DNA of 64,000 nt from CAZABG01 sp964460985 (GCA_964460985.1 CAYWQX010000002.1:1-64000), one strand, 5' to 3'; shown: positions 17,471 to 27,101, numbered from the stretch's first letter. Made by a program: numbers and translations. The notes: generated by a model not told the origin, from the sequence alone.

Positions 17471-17838
17471 CAATCGGTACTTACACGAACCAAAATTTAA
17501 CGCATATTCCGGAAGAGATTTTCCAGAAAACAGAGCTTCGAACGCTCTTTTTAAGTCATAATAAAATCACAACGATACCGGAGCAGATTTCGAAACTAAC
17601 CAATTTAACCCTCCTTGCTCTGACAAATAACCAGATCACTGAGCTACCCGCGAATCTAAGGCTTCCCCCTTTAAGAACTCTCTTTTTGAATGACAACCAA
17701 ATCACTGTATTGCCATCCAACTTTTCATTATCTTCGCTCACGAATCTTGGACTCAAGAATAACCCTCTAATAGAACCACCCAAAGGTCTTAGTCAAAATT
17801 GCCATATCAATTTTGAAAAGAAGGCTAAAATACCTTAA
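17467..17838 (+). CDS. Short leucine-rich-repeat protein
   Basis: 123 residues made almost entirely of about four leucine-rich repeats of 22-23 residues with the LRTLFLSHNKITTIPEQI type consensus (L-x-x-L-x-L-x-x-N-x-(I/L)-x-x-(I/L)P). The start ATG overlaps the stop of the preceding gene (ATGA), so the two are translated together. No signal peptide. LRR proteins of this length serve protein binding and are common among effectors of amoeba-associated bacteria. The repeat region is too short to be an active enzyme. Confidence 0.85.
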   Translation: MTIGTYTNQNLTHIPEEIFQKTELRTLFLSHNKITTIPEQISKLTNLTLLALTNNQITELPANLRLPPLRTLFLNDNQITVLPSNFSLSSLTNLGLKNNPLIEPPKGLSQNCHINFEKKAKIP

Positions 17839-17883
17839 TTTCATCTTAATATATTCTTAAAACTATGGGCTTATAATTAGTGT

Positions 17884-20280
17884 ATGCACATAGGAAAATA
17901 TCATTATTCAGAAGACCAAACAAGGGCGTTTTTGTATAAACAACGCGCATCGTTTTTGGATAATCTGAATGTTTTTTTTAACAGAGTAGCCGAGCTTTTT
18001 AAACACTTTCGTTGGATAAACAGTGAAACAGTTTACCAGTCCATTTTAGGCAATCACCCTGACCGTCAAAGAAAGATAACGTTATTGAATGTCTTTGAGG
18101 GAGTTTCTTGTAATACATCGTTATTTCAGCGTGTAGAGCAAATTTCTCATGAAATCATCCGAGAGAATGAAGAGATTCAAAAGACTCATGAAAAATTTGA
18201 ACGTGAAATTTCAGAGAAGATTGAAAAGGTAAAAAGCCTTGTAAAAGATCCAGAATTTTTCTCTCATTCCATTAAACCCATCTATCGACTGATTCAATTA
18301 GCTTATAAAGCGAATCTAAGTTTAGAAGAAAAAACATTTATTTATGCTTATTCAAAGCGTTCACTTGAAAAAGACTTCGAAGCGATTAACGAATTACAAA
18401 CTAAACTAAATAATCTCAAAATGCTTGGGATAGAAATTGCTTTAGATGATATCGAGCAAAAATATGAGGTGGAGATCAAATCTTACTTTAATAAACTGCA
18501 TTTCACTTTTATCGATTTCGTGACGGCCGATGAACAGCTCCTTACAGAGGATGAGAAAACCCTCCTTTCAATTTTAAAAAAACCGCTTGCACCAAAGAAT
18601 GTTGAAAGCTGGTTTTCGACTGCCAAAGAACCCTCAAGCATAACCAATGTAGCTGCCTCTTTAAAGCATAAATTAGAAAACTGCTTTGACGACAAAGTTT
18701 CTGAAAAAATTAACCTCGTTCGACTAAAAGCTAAAAGTCCGCAAGAATACAGTGAAAACAAATATGCCATTTATAAGTTGATAAAATGTTGTTTTAAACA
18801 AGATCTCTCCGAAGCTGAAAAAAAATATATTTATGACTACTCAGAAAATGAAATCGAAGATCAAATTCACGATCTAAACATCTTGCTGGAAAACAGGAAA
18901 GTTTTGGCCAAACTAGGTATTCAGGCCGGTCTTGACGAAACACCAAAGTCTTTTGAAAATCATTTTCACATAAATAATATTTTTCACTCGCATCATCGTA
19001 AACTCTATGAACTTCTATCGGATGAAGAGAAAAAGTTGCTACAGCTTACCGAGGATGAAAAAGCATTAGTAGAGGCTATGTTTGAAACCACTGCAGAAAA
19101 GCAAATCTTGAAATGGCTGGAGAAAGGGAAAAGTCCTGATATCTATTCAGTAGCAGCCTCCTTATATAAAAAACTTAAGTTGCAGGTAAAATTAGACGAA
19201 AAGATGGAGGAATGGAAAAAAATTGTTACTGCTGAAGTTGATTTAAACTCTCCCTATGGAATACCGCCATTTTTTTCATATTTCATATCATTGACAGATG
19301 AAGCTAAAGTTAACATATTTTTAACCTTATCTACCAAAACTGACCCTCAACAATATATTATTGATGAAGCTTGTACAACCAAGTGCAATAAATCAGCTAA
19401 AGCTCTTTTTGAAATAGAATTCAGAGAAAAAATTGAATTTGTCAAAAGATTAAATATTATAAATCTTGCAAAGGTCGCATTAAGAGAATACTCAGATCTT
19501 GAATTACCCATATACCAACTTGCTAAACTAGCCGGTAGTAATCGTTTAACACCTGAAGAAAGAAAAAAACTGATAGACTCACCAAAAGAACATTTTATTC
19601 ACCTTCAAAAAAGTTTAAGATTAATATGTATTATAAATTCGATATTAATCACACAGACTTATAATTATTACTTCAAAAAAGCGATTGAAAATAACAACCT
19701 CGATGATTTCTTACAAAAAAGAATTTGTTCATCTATTTTTCCAACCATTTTAAAATTTATTGACGGAGCGGATATAGAAATTAGGAACGATTTTGATGAC
19801 AATCAAAAGAAAATAGCGATAATCTTAAATGGTTTTCGAAAAAATTTAGCTTCCAATCAAAAACTTCCATTAATAGTTCTTAAATTAATTGAGAGTGAGA
19901 TAGAAAATTTAGATAACATTTATGAAATGATTTTATCAACGATTGTAAGTTCACACTTTGCCTTGAGCAGCCTACTTGAAAATACACCTTCATATAACAT
20001 GAAAAAATTTTTTGATACATATGTAAATAGACAAAAGTTAGAGCTTTTTTATACTAACAATTTTACTCTAGAAAGCAGGTATATAGCAGAATTTTATTAT
20101 GGAAATACAACAGTTCAAGCCGTAGCGGCAGGTCTAGGGGGCTACGTGGCTTACACAGAACCATTTCTTGCCCCTGTGAAAGAATTTTATTTAAGTCCAA
20201 ATCCTATAGTCCCGAAGATAAATCCACTGCCTCCGTATTTTGCGGGAGCGCTTACAAAATTTATCATTCACTATTGCTAG
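17884..20280 (+). CDS. Large hypothetical protein with tandem internal repeats
   Basis: 798 residues. Residues 1-105 are the N-terminal domain shared with the protein at 15764. Two tandem modules follow, about 110-267 and 273-436, each running (I/V)SEKI...IY(R/K)LI...LS-x-(E/A)EK-x-(F/Y)IY-x-YS, then a LGIEIALD / LGIQAGLD turn, LTEDEK, and a VAASL-x-K-L end; a third partial copy starts near residue 530. The C-terminus is glycine- and proline-rich with a small hydrophobic patch. No known family. Its end overlaps the ankyrin-like gene on the other strand by 4 bases. AT-rich relative to the housekeeping genes. Confidence 0.75.
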   Translation: MHIGKYHYSEDQTRAFLYKQRASFLDNLNVFFNRVAELFKHFRWINSETVYQSILGNHPDRQRKITLLNVFEGVSCNTSLFQRVEQISHEIIRENEEIQKTHEKFEREISEKIEKVKSLVKDPEFFSHSIKPIYRLIQLAYKANLSLEEKTFIYAYSKRSLEKDFEAINELQTKLNNLKMLGIEIALDDIEQKYEVEIKSYFNKLHFTFIDFVTADEQLLTEDEKTLLSILKKPLAPKNVESWFSTAKEPSSITNVAASLKHKLENCFDDKVSEKINLVRLKAKSPQEYSENKYAIYKLIKCCFKQDLSEAEKKYIYDYSENEIEDQIHDLNILLENRKVLAKLGIQAGLDETPKSFENHFHINNIFHSHHRKLYELLSDEEKKLLQLTEDEKALVEAMFETTAEKQILKWLEKGKSPDIYSVAASLYKKLKLQVKLDEKMEEWKKIVTAEVDLNSPYGIPPFFSYFISLTDEAKVNIFLTLSTKTDPQQYIIDEACTTKCNKSAKALFEIEFREKIEFVKRLNIINLAKVALREYSDLELPIYQLAKLAGSNRLTPEERKKLIDSPKEHFIHLQKSLRLICIINSILITQTYNYYFKKAIENNNLDDFLQKRICSSIFPTILKFIDGADIEIRNDFDDNQKKIAIILNGFRKNLASNQKLPLIVLKLIESEIENLDNIYEMILSTIVSSHFALSSLLENTPSYNMKKFFDTYVNRQKLELFYTNNFTLESRYIAEFYYGNTTVQAVAAGLGGYVAYTEPFLAPVKEFYLSPNPIVPKINPLPPYFAGALTKFIIHYC

Positions 20281-20849
20281 AGTTTATTAGCGAGGTGCTC
20301 GGCTTTAAGACGGGTGTAGTTGCGCATTTTTTCGGCGAAAAACCCGGTCAGGGGAAATTCGCGGGGGAAATGGGGGCCATGCACACCCAGGCGAGAGCGC
20401 AAGAAGCGTCTCATCTCGGTGGTTGCGGCCAGATCGACCGCCGTTTTTCTTTCGGCATTCAGATAATTAATATCAAAGCCGTTCGCGATCAGAATATCGA
20501 TCACTTTTTTTTGCTTGTTGATGAGTAGGTGGGTCGAGACCATATCATGAACGGGTGATCCATTCATGTACTCTTGATAGTCAATCTTTCCTCTTAATTC
20601 AAAGACTTTTTTGATCACAGGAATGATCGACTCGTCGTAATAAGGGGAGAGAAAAAGGTCTTTCAACAAGGAAAAGCGCTCCCCTACCATTTTAACGTTA
20701 ATGTCTCCCCCGTTTTTTACATACTCTTCAAGGCACTTGATTTTACCTTCAACGGTGGAAATAAAGTTTAGCTCCAGAGCAGGAGTTCTGGATTTGTAAT
20801 GGGAAGGATTAGCAAAATGTCTACAAAAAATATTGAATCCGTTTGACAT
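20277..20849 (-). CDS. Ankyrin-repeat-like protein
   Basis: 190 residues. The segments GSPVHDMVSTHLLINKQKKVIDILIANGFDIN and ERKTAVDLAATTEMRRFL follow the ankyrin helix-turn-helix pattern (G-x-(S/T)PLH...V..LL..G.D.N...G.TALD.A), and a weaker unit lies earlier (IKCLEEYVKNGGDIN). It starts at the ATG at 20849. The gene converges on the repeat protein. Ankyrin proteins mediate protein binding and are often effectors in intracellular bacteria; no secretion signal can be read directly. Confidence 0.75.
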   Translation of the reverse strand: MSNGFNIFCRHFANPSHYKSRTPALELNFISTVEGKIKCLEEYVKNGGDINVKMVGERFSLLKDLFLSPYYDESIIPVIKKVFELRGKIDYQEYMNGSPVHDMVSTHLLINKQKKVIDILIANGFDINYLNAERKTAVDLAATTEMRRFLRSRLGVHGPHFPREFPLTGFFAEKMRNYTRLKAEHLANKL

Positions 20850-20977
20850 GAGTTAAAGATATTAGCCGGTAGATTGCCTTGGAGTCAATGGGATTTGCGA
20901 TGGGCGTGCCCGAATTTAACTATACCTCTTAAACAAATCCTTGTGATATTCTACCTGTTTTACTTTGAGGTTATTCA

Positions 20978-23263
20978 ATGGATCGTCGTTCACTGATCGG
21001 AATTGCCATTTTTTCGGCTATTTTCCTGGGTGTAAACTGGTATTTTGAAGCGCAGAATCAAGAAGCGCTGAAAGAGTGGAATCTCCAAGTTAAGGCGAAG
21101 CAAGAGCAAGAACAGACCGCCTTACGCACCAGAATCCGTGACAATACGGCTCCTTTAGAACTTATTCCGATTCATACCGAAGGGGACAAGCGGGGCGTCA
21201 AAATTAAAGATCATTTTATCACGATCGAAAATGGGGCGCTCAAAACCTCTTCATCCTCCCCTCTATTGATCGGCGAGCTGCCTGAGTTTGGCGAGACCGA
21301 TCTTCAGCTATACTTCCCCGAGAAAAATGAAGTGATTCTTGGAAGTTATAAAGATGGCCTTTTCTCCATTCCAGCCTTCGATTTAGGAGAAAAAATTCAA
21401 GGGCAAGCGATTGTTTTTGTGAAAGGAGCGGATGGATATCTGCCGGTCGCTTTCTATGACAGCTCCAAGCCGGGGCTTTCCTTCTTAAACAAAATGGAAG
21501 GACTCAAAACGTTGATGCTTGCAAAAGATCAAGGCCCTTTAACCGAAAGAAAAGGGATTGAAAAGTTTTACGTCCTCCAAAACGGCTATCAAATGCTTGT
21601 GTTCTCCAATTTTGGAGGCGCTCTCGCTGAAATCAACCTTCCTTTTCAATCGAAAGCGGATGAAGAAAGTGTCGTCAAAGAAATTGAGTTTGACCGTCAA
21701 ATGGTGAGGGAAGAGCCTCAGAACGCCTATTTTCCTGCGCATGCTTATACTACAGCTGATGGCAAATATCACGAACAAGGCGAGCTTGGCGGCTATTATC
21801 CTCTCATTCGCCGTGACTTGATTGAAAAAAACACGAAAAAATCGATCAAGGTTCCTCCCCGTTTTTATGCTTTGAACCTCGTTTCCGAATACCCTGAAGT
21901 GGCAGAAACGGAGTACGAAGTCAAAAAGTTTACTAACACAGAAATTGTCTTCGAAGCCAATACCCCGGCCCGTAAAATCACCAAGCGTTTTTCGATTGAA
22001 CCGGAGAACCAGGGGGGGCCCTATACGTTAAATCTTGAAATCACGATTGAGGGCGACAGCCGCAACCTTTGGGTTACTTCTGGCGTTCCTGAAGTTGAGT
22101 GGATTTCGGGAGGACCTGCTCCCAGTTTAAAATATCGAATCACTCGGGGCAATCAAGCTGTTGTAGAAAACATCGATCTTCCAAAAGATGTCTTAACCGT
22201 CTCTTCCACCAAACCGGACTGGATTGCAAACTCCAATGGCTTCCTCGGTTTAATTTTAGATCCCATCGAAAATGGAACCGATGGCTTTAGAGCCCAGATC
22301 GTCCCCGGACAGACCGTTCCCTCCAGATTGGTAGAGATCGATGAGGCGTATAACCGATTTAATGCGGTAGATATGCCAGGTTATGTCACTCAGCTGCCAA
22401 TTAAACCGGGCGCGACAAGCTCCAAGTTTAGAGTCTTTGCGGGGCCCTTTGCGACGGAAGTTTTAAAAACGGTCGACAAAACGTACTCTGATCCTGCAAC
22501 CGGCTATAACCCTGATTATATTGCGAGCCAAACTTTCCATGGCTGGTTTGCCTTCATTTCAGAGCCTTTTGCAAAATTTTTGCTCATCTTGATGACCTTC
22601 TTTCACAATATCACCGGATCGTGGGGTTTTTCGATCATTCTCTTAACGGTAGCTCTTCGCGTGATGCTCTACCCGTTAAATGCATGGTCGATTAAATCGA
22701 CCTTGGCGATGCAGCAGATCGGCCCGGAAGTCGCTGCCATTCAGGAGAGAAACAAAAAAGATCCTAAGAAAGCGCAGTTAGAAATCGTCAATCTGTACCG
22801 GGAAAGAGGGGTAAATCCTTTATCGGGCTGTATTCCTTTATTAATTCAGATGCCCTTCTTGATCGGGATGTTCGACCTTCTTAAATCGACTTTCGAGCTC
22901 AGAGGCGCAAGCTTTATACCGGGTTGGATCGATAACTTAGCAGCTCCGGACGTGGTCTTCTCCTGGACCTATCCGATCCCCTTTATCGGAAATTCTTTCC
23001 ACTTGCTGCCGATTCTGCTTGGCTTGGTGATGTTCTTCCAACAAAGAATGATGTCGACAGGACCCTCGGATCCTGCTTTGATGACCGATCAGCAAAGACA
23101 GCAAAGAACGATGGGAACGATGATGACCTTCCTCTTTACGTTCTTGTTCTATCATTTCCCATCGGGCTTAAATATTTACTGGCTCTCATCAATGCTCCTC
23201 GGTATGCTCCAGCAATGGTGGAGTTCCAAGAACATGAAAGCGGCGGTACCCGTTAAAAAATGA
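20978..23263 (+). CDS. yidC: Membrane protein insertase YidC
   Basis: 761 residues. One N-terminal membrane segment (LIGIAIFSAIFLGVNWYF), a long periplasmic domain (about 25-530), then the conserved five-helix insertase core: WGFSIILLTVALRVMLYPLNAWSIKS, RERGVNPLSGCIPLLIQMPF and LFTFLFYHFPSGLNIYWLSSMLLGMLQQ. It inserts proteins into the inner membrane with or without Sec. It is larger than E. coli YidC, as in Chlamydia (60 kDa inner membrane protein). It overlaps dnaA by 4 bases. Confidence 0.97.
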   Translation: MDRRSLIGIAIFSAIFLGVNWYFEAQNQEALKEWNLQVKAKQEQEQTALRTRIRDNTAPLELIPIHTEGDKRGVKIKDHFITIENGALKTSSSSPLLIGELPEFGETDLQLYFPEKNEVILGSYKDGLFSIPAFDLGEKIQGQAIVFVKGADGYLPVAFYDSSKPGLSFLNKMEGLKTLMLAKDQGPLTERKGIEKFYVLQNGYQMLVFSNFGGALAEINLPFQSKADEESVVKEIEFDRQMVREEPQNAYFPAHAYTTADGKYHEQGELGGYYPLIRRDLIEKNTKKSIKVPPRFYALNLVSEYPEVAETEYEVKKFTNTEIVFEANTPARKITKRFSIEPENQGGPYTLNLEITIEGDSRNLWVTSGVPEVEWISGGPAPSLKYRITRGNQAVVENIDLPKDVLTVSSTKPDWIANSNGFLGLILDPIENGTDGFRAQIVPGQTVPSRLVEIDEAYNRFNAVDMPGYVTQLPIKPGATSSKFRVFAGPFATEVLKTVDKTYSDPATGYNPDYIASQTFHGWFAFISEPFAKFLLILMTFFHNITGSWGFSIILLTVALRVMLYPLNAWSIKSTLAMQQIGPEVAAIQERNKKDPKKAQLEIVNLYRERGVNPLSGCIPLLIQMPFLIGMFDLLKSTFELRGASFIPGWIDNLAAPDVVFSWTYPIPFIGNSFHLLPILLGLVMFFQQRMMSTGPSDPALMTDQQRQQRTMGTMMTFLFTFLFYHFPSGLNIYWLSSMLLGMLQQWWSSKNMKAAVPVKK

Positions 23264-24558
23264 AAGCCTGGGAGACATTTCTCTTAGAACAAGAGAAAGA
23301 GCTTGGCGAAGCCACTGTAAAAAAGTGGCTTCGCACCCTAAAAGTTGTCCGTTACGACGCACAAAATTTATTTTTAGAAGCGTCCGACTCTTTTCAAGCC
23401 CTCTGGTTTGAAGAGCACATTCGAAAAAAACTTCTGCAAGGCTTTTACAATAATAACTTCCAAAAAATCCGCGTCCATTTAAGCCTCGCCAACAAATACG
23501 AACAGCTGAAGAAAAAAGAGAGCAAGCCGGCAAAACTTGAACCGCCGAAATTTTCTCCCAATTTTGACTCGATCAATCCCCTCTTCACCTTTTCAAACTA
23601 TGTTGTCACCCCTGCCAACGAAATTTCGATCAAAATTTTAACTGAACCTAATCAGTTTAATCCCATCTACCTCTATGGCCCCTCCGGCTCGGGCAAGACC
23701 CACCTTCTGATGGCTCTTACTCAACAGCTAGGAGCACAGGGATTAAAAGTGACGTATGCCCGCACAGAGACTTTTACCGAACATGTGGTCTCGGCGATCA
23801 GAGCATCTGAAATGGGCCTTTTTCGTGAGGCCTATCGAAATATCGATGTCCTGATATTAGATGATGTCCATGAACTCGCTCATAAGGGAGCGACTCAAGA
23901 AGAGCTATTTCACACCTTTAATACCCTTCATCTCGCCGGAAAGCCGATCATCCTCGCAAGCCAAATGGCCCCGTCCGAGCTGCAGCATATTGAGCCTAGG
24001 CTTGTCTCCCGCTTTGAATGGGGGATCTCTCTTCCTTTAGCAGCCCCAACGATTGAAGAGATGCCTCTTATTCTAGATCGAAAATGCCAGGCCTTTAAAT
24101 ATCCTCTGCACCGTAAAACAATTGATTTTCTGGTTCAGACGTTTAAAAGCGGCCCTAAAGCCATCATACAGGCTTTGGAGGCTTTGATTTTGAGAACTCA
24201 TCTTCAAAACTCAAACCCCACTACCCTTACCATTCCCCTCGTTAAACACTATTTAAGCGACCTTATACAGAAAGAAGAAGAGATCAAACTCACTCCGCAA
24301 AAGATTATCTATGCGGTGGCAGAACACTATGGCATTCGAGCAGAAGATATTTTAGGCGTCTCTCAAACACGTGAATCGACCCTTCCAAGACAGCTTGCCA
24401 TGTTTTTATGCCGGGAGGAGCTAAAGCTTCCCTTTAAAAAAATTGGGGACATTTTTGAACGAGACCACTCCACGGTCATGACAAGCATCAAAGTGATTAA
24501 AAACAACCCTGAGGCTATGGCTGCAGCGGAGCCCATCATTAAAAAAATTTCATTCTAA
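23260..24558 (+). CDS. dnaA: Chromosomal replication initiator DnaA (chlamydial DnaA paralogue)
   Basis: 432 residues. Domain I is short (MKAWETFLLEQEKEL...VKKWLRTLK). The AAA+ core starts with FSNYVVTPANE, Walker A GPSGSGKTHLL, Walker B VLILDDVHEL and sensor SRFEWG. The helix-turn-helix domain IV has LPRQLAMFLCREELKLPFKKIGDIFERDHSTVMTSI. Slightly short compared with DnaA of 450-470 residues. The gene lies directly after yidC, as in Chlamydia, which has two dnaA paralogues; this is the one in that context. No cluster of DnaA boxes was seen nearby. Confidence 0.93.
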   Translation: MKAWETFLLEQEKELGEATVKKWLRTLKVVRYDAQNLFLEASDSFQALWFEEHIRKKLLQGFYNNNFQKIRVHLSLANKYEQLKKKESKPAKLEPPKFSPNFDSINPLFTFSNYVVTPANEISIKILTEPNQFNPIYLYGPSGSGKTHLLMALTQQLGAQGLKVTYARTETFTEHVVSAIRASEMGLFREAYRNIDVLILDDVHELAHKGATQEELFHTFNTLHLAGKPIILASQMAPSELQHIEPRLVSRFEWGISLPLAAPTIEEMPLILDRKCQAFKYPLHRKTIDFLVQTFKSGPKAIIQALEALILRTHLQNSNPTTLTIPLVKHYLSDLIQKEEEIKLTPQKIIYAVAEHYGIRAEDILGVSQTRESTLPRQLAMFLCREELKLPFKKIGDIFERDHSTVMTSIKVIKNNPEAMAAAEPIIKKISF

Positions 24559-24617
24559 TTTTTTTCCAAAAAATCGTAGGCAAAAATATCCTCTCTTGCT
24601 AATATGTTGCTCGAATT

Positions 24618-24692
24618 CGGAGTATAGCGCAGCTTGGCTAGCGCGGCTGCTTTGGGAGCAGTAGGTCGGGGGTTCAAATCCCTCTACTCCGA
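24618..24692 (+). tRNA. tRNA-Pro (anticodon TGG)
   Basis: A 75-base cloverleaf. Acceptor arms CGGAGTA and TACTCCG pair perfectly with discriminator A; D stem GCGC/GCGC; anticodon stem GCTGC/GCAGT with loop TTTGGGA and anticodon TGG (proline, CCN codons); variable loop AGGTC; T arm GGGGG-TTCAAAT-CCCTC. CCA is not encoded. It sits between dnaA and lgt in the same direction. Confidence 0.96.
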
Positions 24693-24706
24693 ATGCCTTT
24701 AAAACT

Positions 24707-25513
24707 ATGATCTATTGGAATCCTAATCCAGATTTAGTTGTTCTCCCCCTCATCCATCATCCAATCAAGTGGTACGGCTTTTTCTTTGTCGTTGGCTTCC
24801 TGTTCGGCTATTATTTTGTTCAATCCGATTTCAAAAAATATACTGACAAACCGCAAGCTCTCGCCGATCGCATTCTCTGGTTTATTATCGGAGGAACCAT
24901 TATCGGCGCGAGACTAGGCCACGTCCTTTTTTACGAGCCCGAAGTCTACCTGTCCAATCCCCTGGAGATTCTGAAGGTATGGAAAGGGGGATTGGCGAGC
25001 CACGGAGGGACGGTCGGCGTGATTGTAGCCCTGTGGGCTTTTGTCAAGTATAGCAAAGTGCCAGGCCTTACCTTCTTAAAAGTTTTGGATATCGTGGCCG
25101 TTCCAACCGCCCTCGTTGCATTCTTCATCCGTCTTGGCAACTTCTTTAATCAAGAAATCATCGGAACTCCTACCTCATTGCCTTGGGGCGTCGTCTTTGG
25201 CAACCCTATGGATGGAAGCGCGATTGTCCCCCGCCATCCCTCCCAGCTGTATGAAGGATTAGCCTACCTGGCTATTTTTTTTGTTATGCTGTGGATGCGA
25301 CGAAAACAACCCTCTCCCGGAACCATTGTTGGAACATTTTTAATTCTCGTTTTCGGAAGCCGCTTCTTTATTGAATTTACGAAAGAGTTTCAAGAGGCTC
25401 CCATCGACCAATCTTTTCTTCAAATGGGGCAATGGCTTAGCATACCTTTTGTTCTGCTGGGCATAATACTTATATTTATGGGGCGAAAAGAGCTTAAAAA
25501 AGCCTCTTCTTAA
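24707..25513 (+). CDS. lgt: Prolipoprotein diacylglyceryl transferase
   Basis: 268 residues, polytopic. Family motifs: HPIKWYG, GARLGHVLFYEP, WKGGLASHGGTVG, the phosphatidylglycerol signature RLGNFFNQEIIG and PRHPSQLYEGL, then FGSRFFIEFTKEFQ. It attaches diacylglycerol to the lipobox Cys of prolipoproteins, which would include the OmcA-like proteins encoded at 60.5-61.0 kb. It begins 14 bases after the tRNA and has only a weak ribosome binding site. Confidence 0.97.
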   Translation: MIYWNPNPDLVVLPLIHHPIKWYGFFFVVGFLFGYYFVQSDFKKYTDKPQALADRILWFIIGGTIIGARLGHVLFYEPEVYLSNPLEILKVWKGGLASHGGTVGVIVALWAFVKYSKVPGLTFLKVLDIVAVPTALVAFFIRLGNFFNQEIIGTPTSLPWGVVFGNPMDGSAIVPRHPSQLYEGLAYLAIFFVMLWMRRKQPSPGTIVGTFLILVFGSRFFIEFTKEFQEAPIDQSFLQMGQWLSIPFVLLGIILIFMGRKELKKASS

Positions 25514-25559
25514 TTTGTTGTTGATTCTCAAATAGTTTTTCAATAAACTCTTTATCTTA

Positions 25560-25928
25560 ATGTTTATTTTTAATCACTCTTCTAAAAGTTGTAGACTGAT
25601 GTCCCAAGATAATTATTATCTTGAACCTATCCGTCAACTTCACGAACTAAAAAATGCAATTGAAAATGACTATTCTTTCTACGAATCCAATAAGCGCTTT
25701 CCTTTATCGAAAACTTCCTTTGCATCAATTGTTAAAATAAAGGAAAAAGCCGCAAAGATTTTTAAAGACTATGAATTGAATCGATCATTTTTATCCCGCT
25801 GCATGGATTGGATAGTCTCTCTATTTACCTCATCTGAATATGAAAAGAATCGTAATGTTAATGAATGGATCCAGCAAAACTTTAAATACCAAGAACCAAT
25901 AGAGATAAAAAATGTTTATCGGAGATAA
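25560..25928 (+). CDS. Hypothetical protein, short paralogue of its downstream neighbour
   Basis: 122 residues, AT-rich, no known family. A segment of the form YLEPIRQLHELKNAI ... KIKEKAAKIFKDYELNRSFLSRCMDWIVSLF corresponds to the region of the next protein running QLESLNSYLTENY ... ICQTAKAILNDYKVSRTAL ... FLARIFSAIFPCF. The stop lies inside the start of the next gene (17-base overlap). An internal ATG at 25599 is an alternative start; neither has a clear ribosome binding site. Confidence 0.6.
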   Translation: MFIFNHSSKSCRLMSQDNYYLEPIRQLHELKNAIENDYSFYESNKRFPLSKTSFASIVKIKEKAAKIFKDYELNRSFLSRCMDWIVSLFTSSEYEKNRNVNEWIQQNFKYQEPIEIKNVYRR

Positions 25929-26640
25929 AGAGACTAAAACTTTTCGATGGGTTGACAAAGATGCTCAGAAACCTAAAGAACAGTTAGAAAGCCTAAATTC
26001 CTATCTTACAGAAAACTACAAAATCGAATGGGACGGCAAGTTTTATTCGTTTATTGAATGCCCGGAACAAGGGCTTCTTCAAATATGTCAAACGGCGAAA
26101 GCGATTTTAAACGATTATAAAGTTTCTCGTACCGCCCTCGATAAGCCCGTTACCCCGCCCCCTGCAGAACCCTCTTTTCTCGCCCGAATATTTTCTGCCA
26201 TCTTCCCCTGTTTTTTCAAAAAAGATATCTACCAACCTCTTCCTCAGCCTACCAATCAATATGAAATGTATAAAACAGAGGTCTCAGACAAGTTAAACCA
26301 ACAGTACACAAACTGGTGGAAACACTATGAAAAGGTAAAAAAATTTTATTCCGTCAAAACGTGGGAGGAGGCGAGAGTAGAATCTTTAAAATTGAAAGAA
26401 GAGATCAATCATCTGGGCGAAAGCGACCAAAATCTTGAGGAAAGACTATACAGTTTGCTTAAGAATCCTTCAGAGAGCATCAATAATTTTCTTTCTTATG
26501 AAGAGCCGCCTATACATCTCCTGATTTTTGTTCTGAGCCGCTCCCACTCAAGCAAACTGGAGTTGGACGATGATATGCTCCAAAAACTACGATCCATCCC
26601 AGCCCTTGAGGACATTTTAAGAAAAAAGAATTTAGATTAA
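25912..26640 (+). CDS. Hypothetical protein, longer paralogue with hydrophobic patch
   Basis: 242 residues. The N-terminal half repeats the domain of the upstream protein; a proline-rich linker (KPVTPPPAEPS) and a short hydrophobic, Cys-containing patch (FLARIFSAIFPCFF) follow; the C-terminal half is helical and charged. The patch is too short for a confident membrane span but could be membrane-associated. The overlap with the upstream gene implies coupling. Function unknown. Confidence 0.65.
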   Translation: MFIGDKETKTFRWVDKDAQKPKEQLESLNSYLTENYKIEWDGKFYSFIECPEQGLLQICQTAKAILNDYKVSRTALDKPVTPPPAEPSFLARIFSAIFPCFFKKDIYQPLPQPTNQYEMYKTEVSDKLNQQYTNWWKHYEKVKKFYSVKTWEEARVESLKLKEEINHLGESDQNLEERLYSLLKNPSESINNFLSYEEPPIHLLIFVLSRSHSSKLELDDDMLQKLRSIPALEDILRKKNLD

Positions 26641-26820
26641 TAAAATTTATAAAAAATACATTTTAATTGTTTTTTAACATAATAAATGGAATAATTATTA
26701 TATATTTAACGGCAAACTATATTACGACCTTTCTAGCAAAGCCATTAAAGATCGGCTCTTACGTCTGATTTACTTAATCCGTTAAATCAATTACACTATT
26801 TGTTTTTGGAGAATCCAAAC

Positions 26821-27087
26821 ATGGCCACTTTAAAATTTAGCCACAACGGCGAGGAAGTAAATCTTCCAGAAAATTCCCCTATCGCCGAATCTTGTGAAGA
26901 GGCGGGAGTTCCTTTTGCGTGCACAGAAGGCGTTTGCGGCACTTGTGTGATCGCTGTCGTCGAAGGGCATGATAATTTAACTCCTCCTACTCAAGAAGAA
27001 GAAGATTTTTTAGGCGAAGGCTGCAAAGATGAAAGGCTTGCATGCCAGTGTAAAATTAAATCGGGCTCAGTAAAAATTTCATTTTAA
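26821..27087 (+). CDS. 2Fe-2S ferredoxin
   Basis: 88 residues from the ATG at 26821, preceded by GGAG at the right distance; an in-frame TTG at 26800 is a weaker choice. Plant-type ferredoxin ligands are visible as CEEAGVPFACTEGVCGTC and a later Cys in ACQCKI; the first Cys is displaced in typical bacterial fashion. Electron carrier, likely for iron-sulfur assembly or biosynthetic reductases such as IspH. The next gene, 15 bases on, is an IscA-type protein, supporting a shared role. The 180-base AT-rich gap before it holds the likely promoter; I saw nothing else there. Confidence 0.9.
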   Translation: MATLKFSHNGEEVNLPENSPIAESCEEAGVPFACTEGVCGTCVIAVVEGHDNLTPPTQEEEDFLGEGCKDERLACQCKIKSGSVKISF

Positions 27088-27101
27088 TAAGGTAATCTTA
27101 A

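Noticed and set aside
23260..24558. Possibility that the dnaA gene is Hda or another DnaA-like AAA+ protein
   Set aside because: The C-terminal DNA-binding domain IV with the RDHSTV motif is complete, which Hda lacks.
26641..26820. TTTAACGG and CCGTTAAA inverted octamers about 80 bases apart before the ferredoxin gene
   Set aside because: Widely spaced short arms in an AT-rich stretch; no further structure or known element, probably chance.
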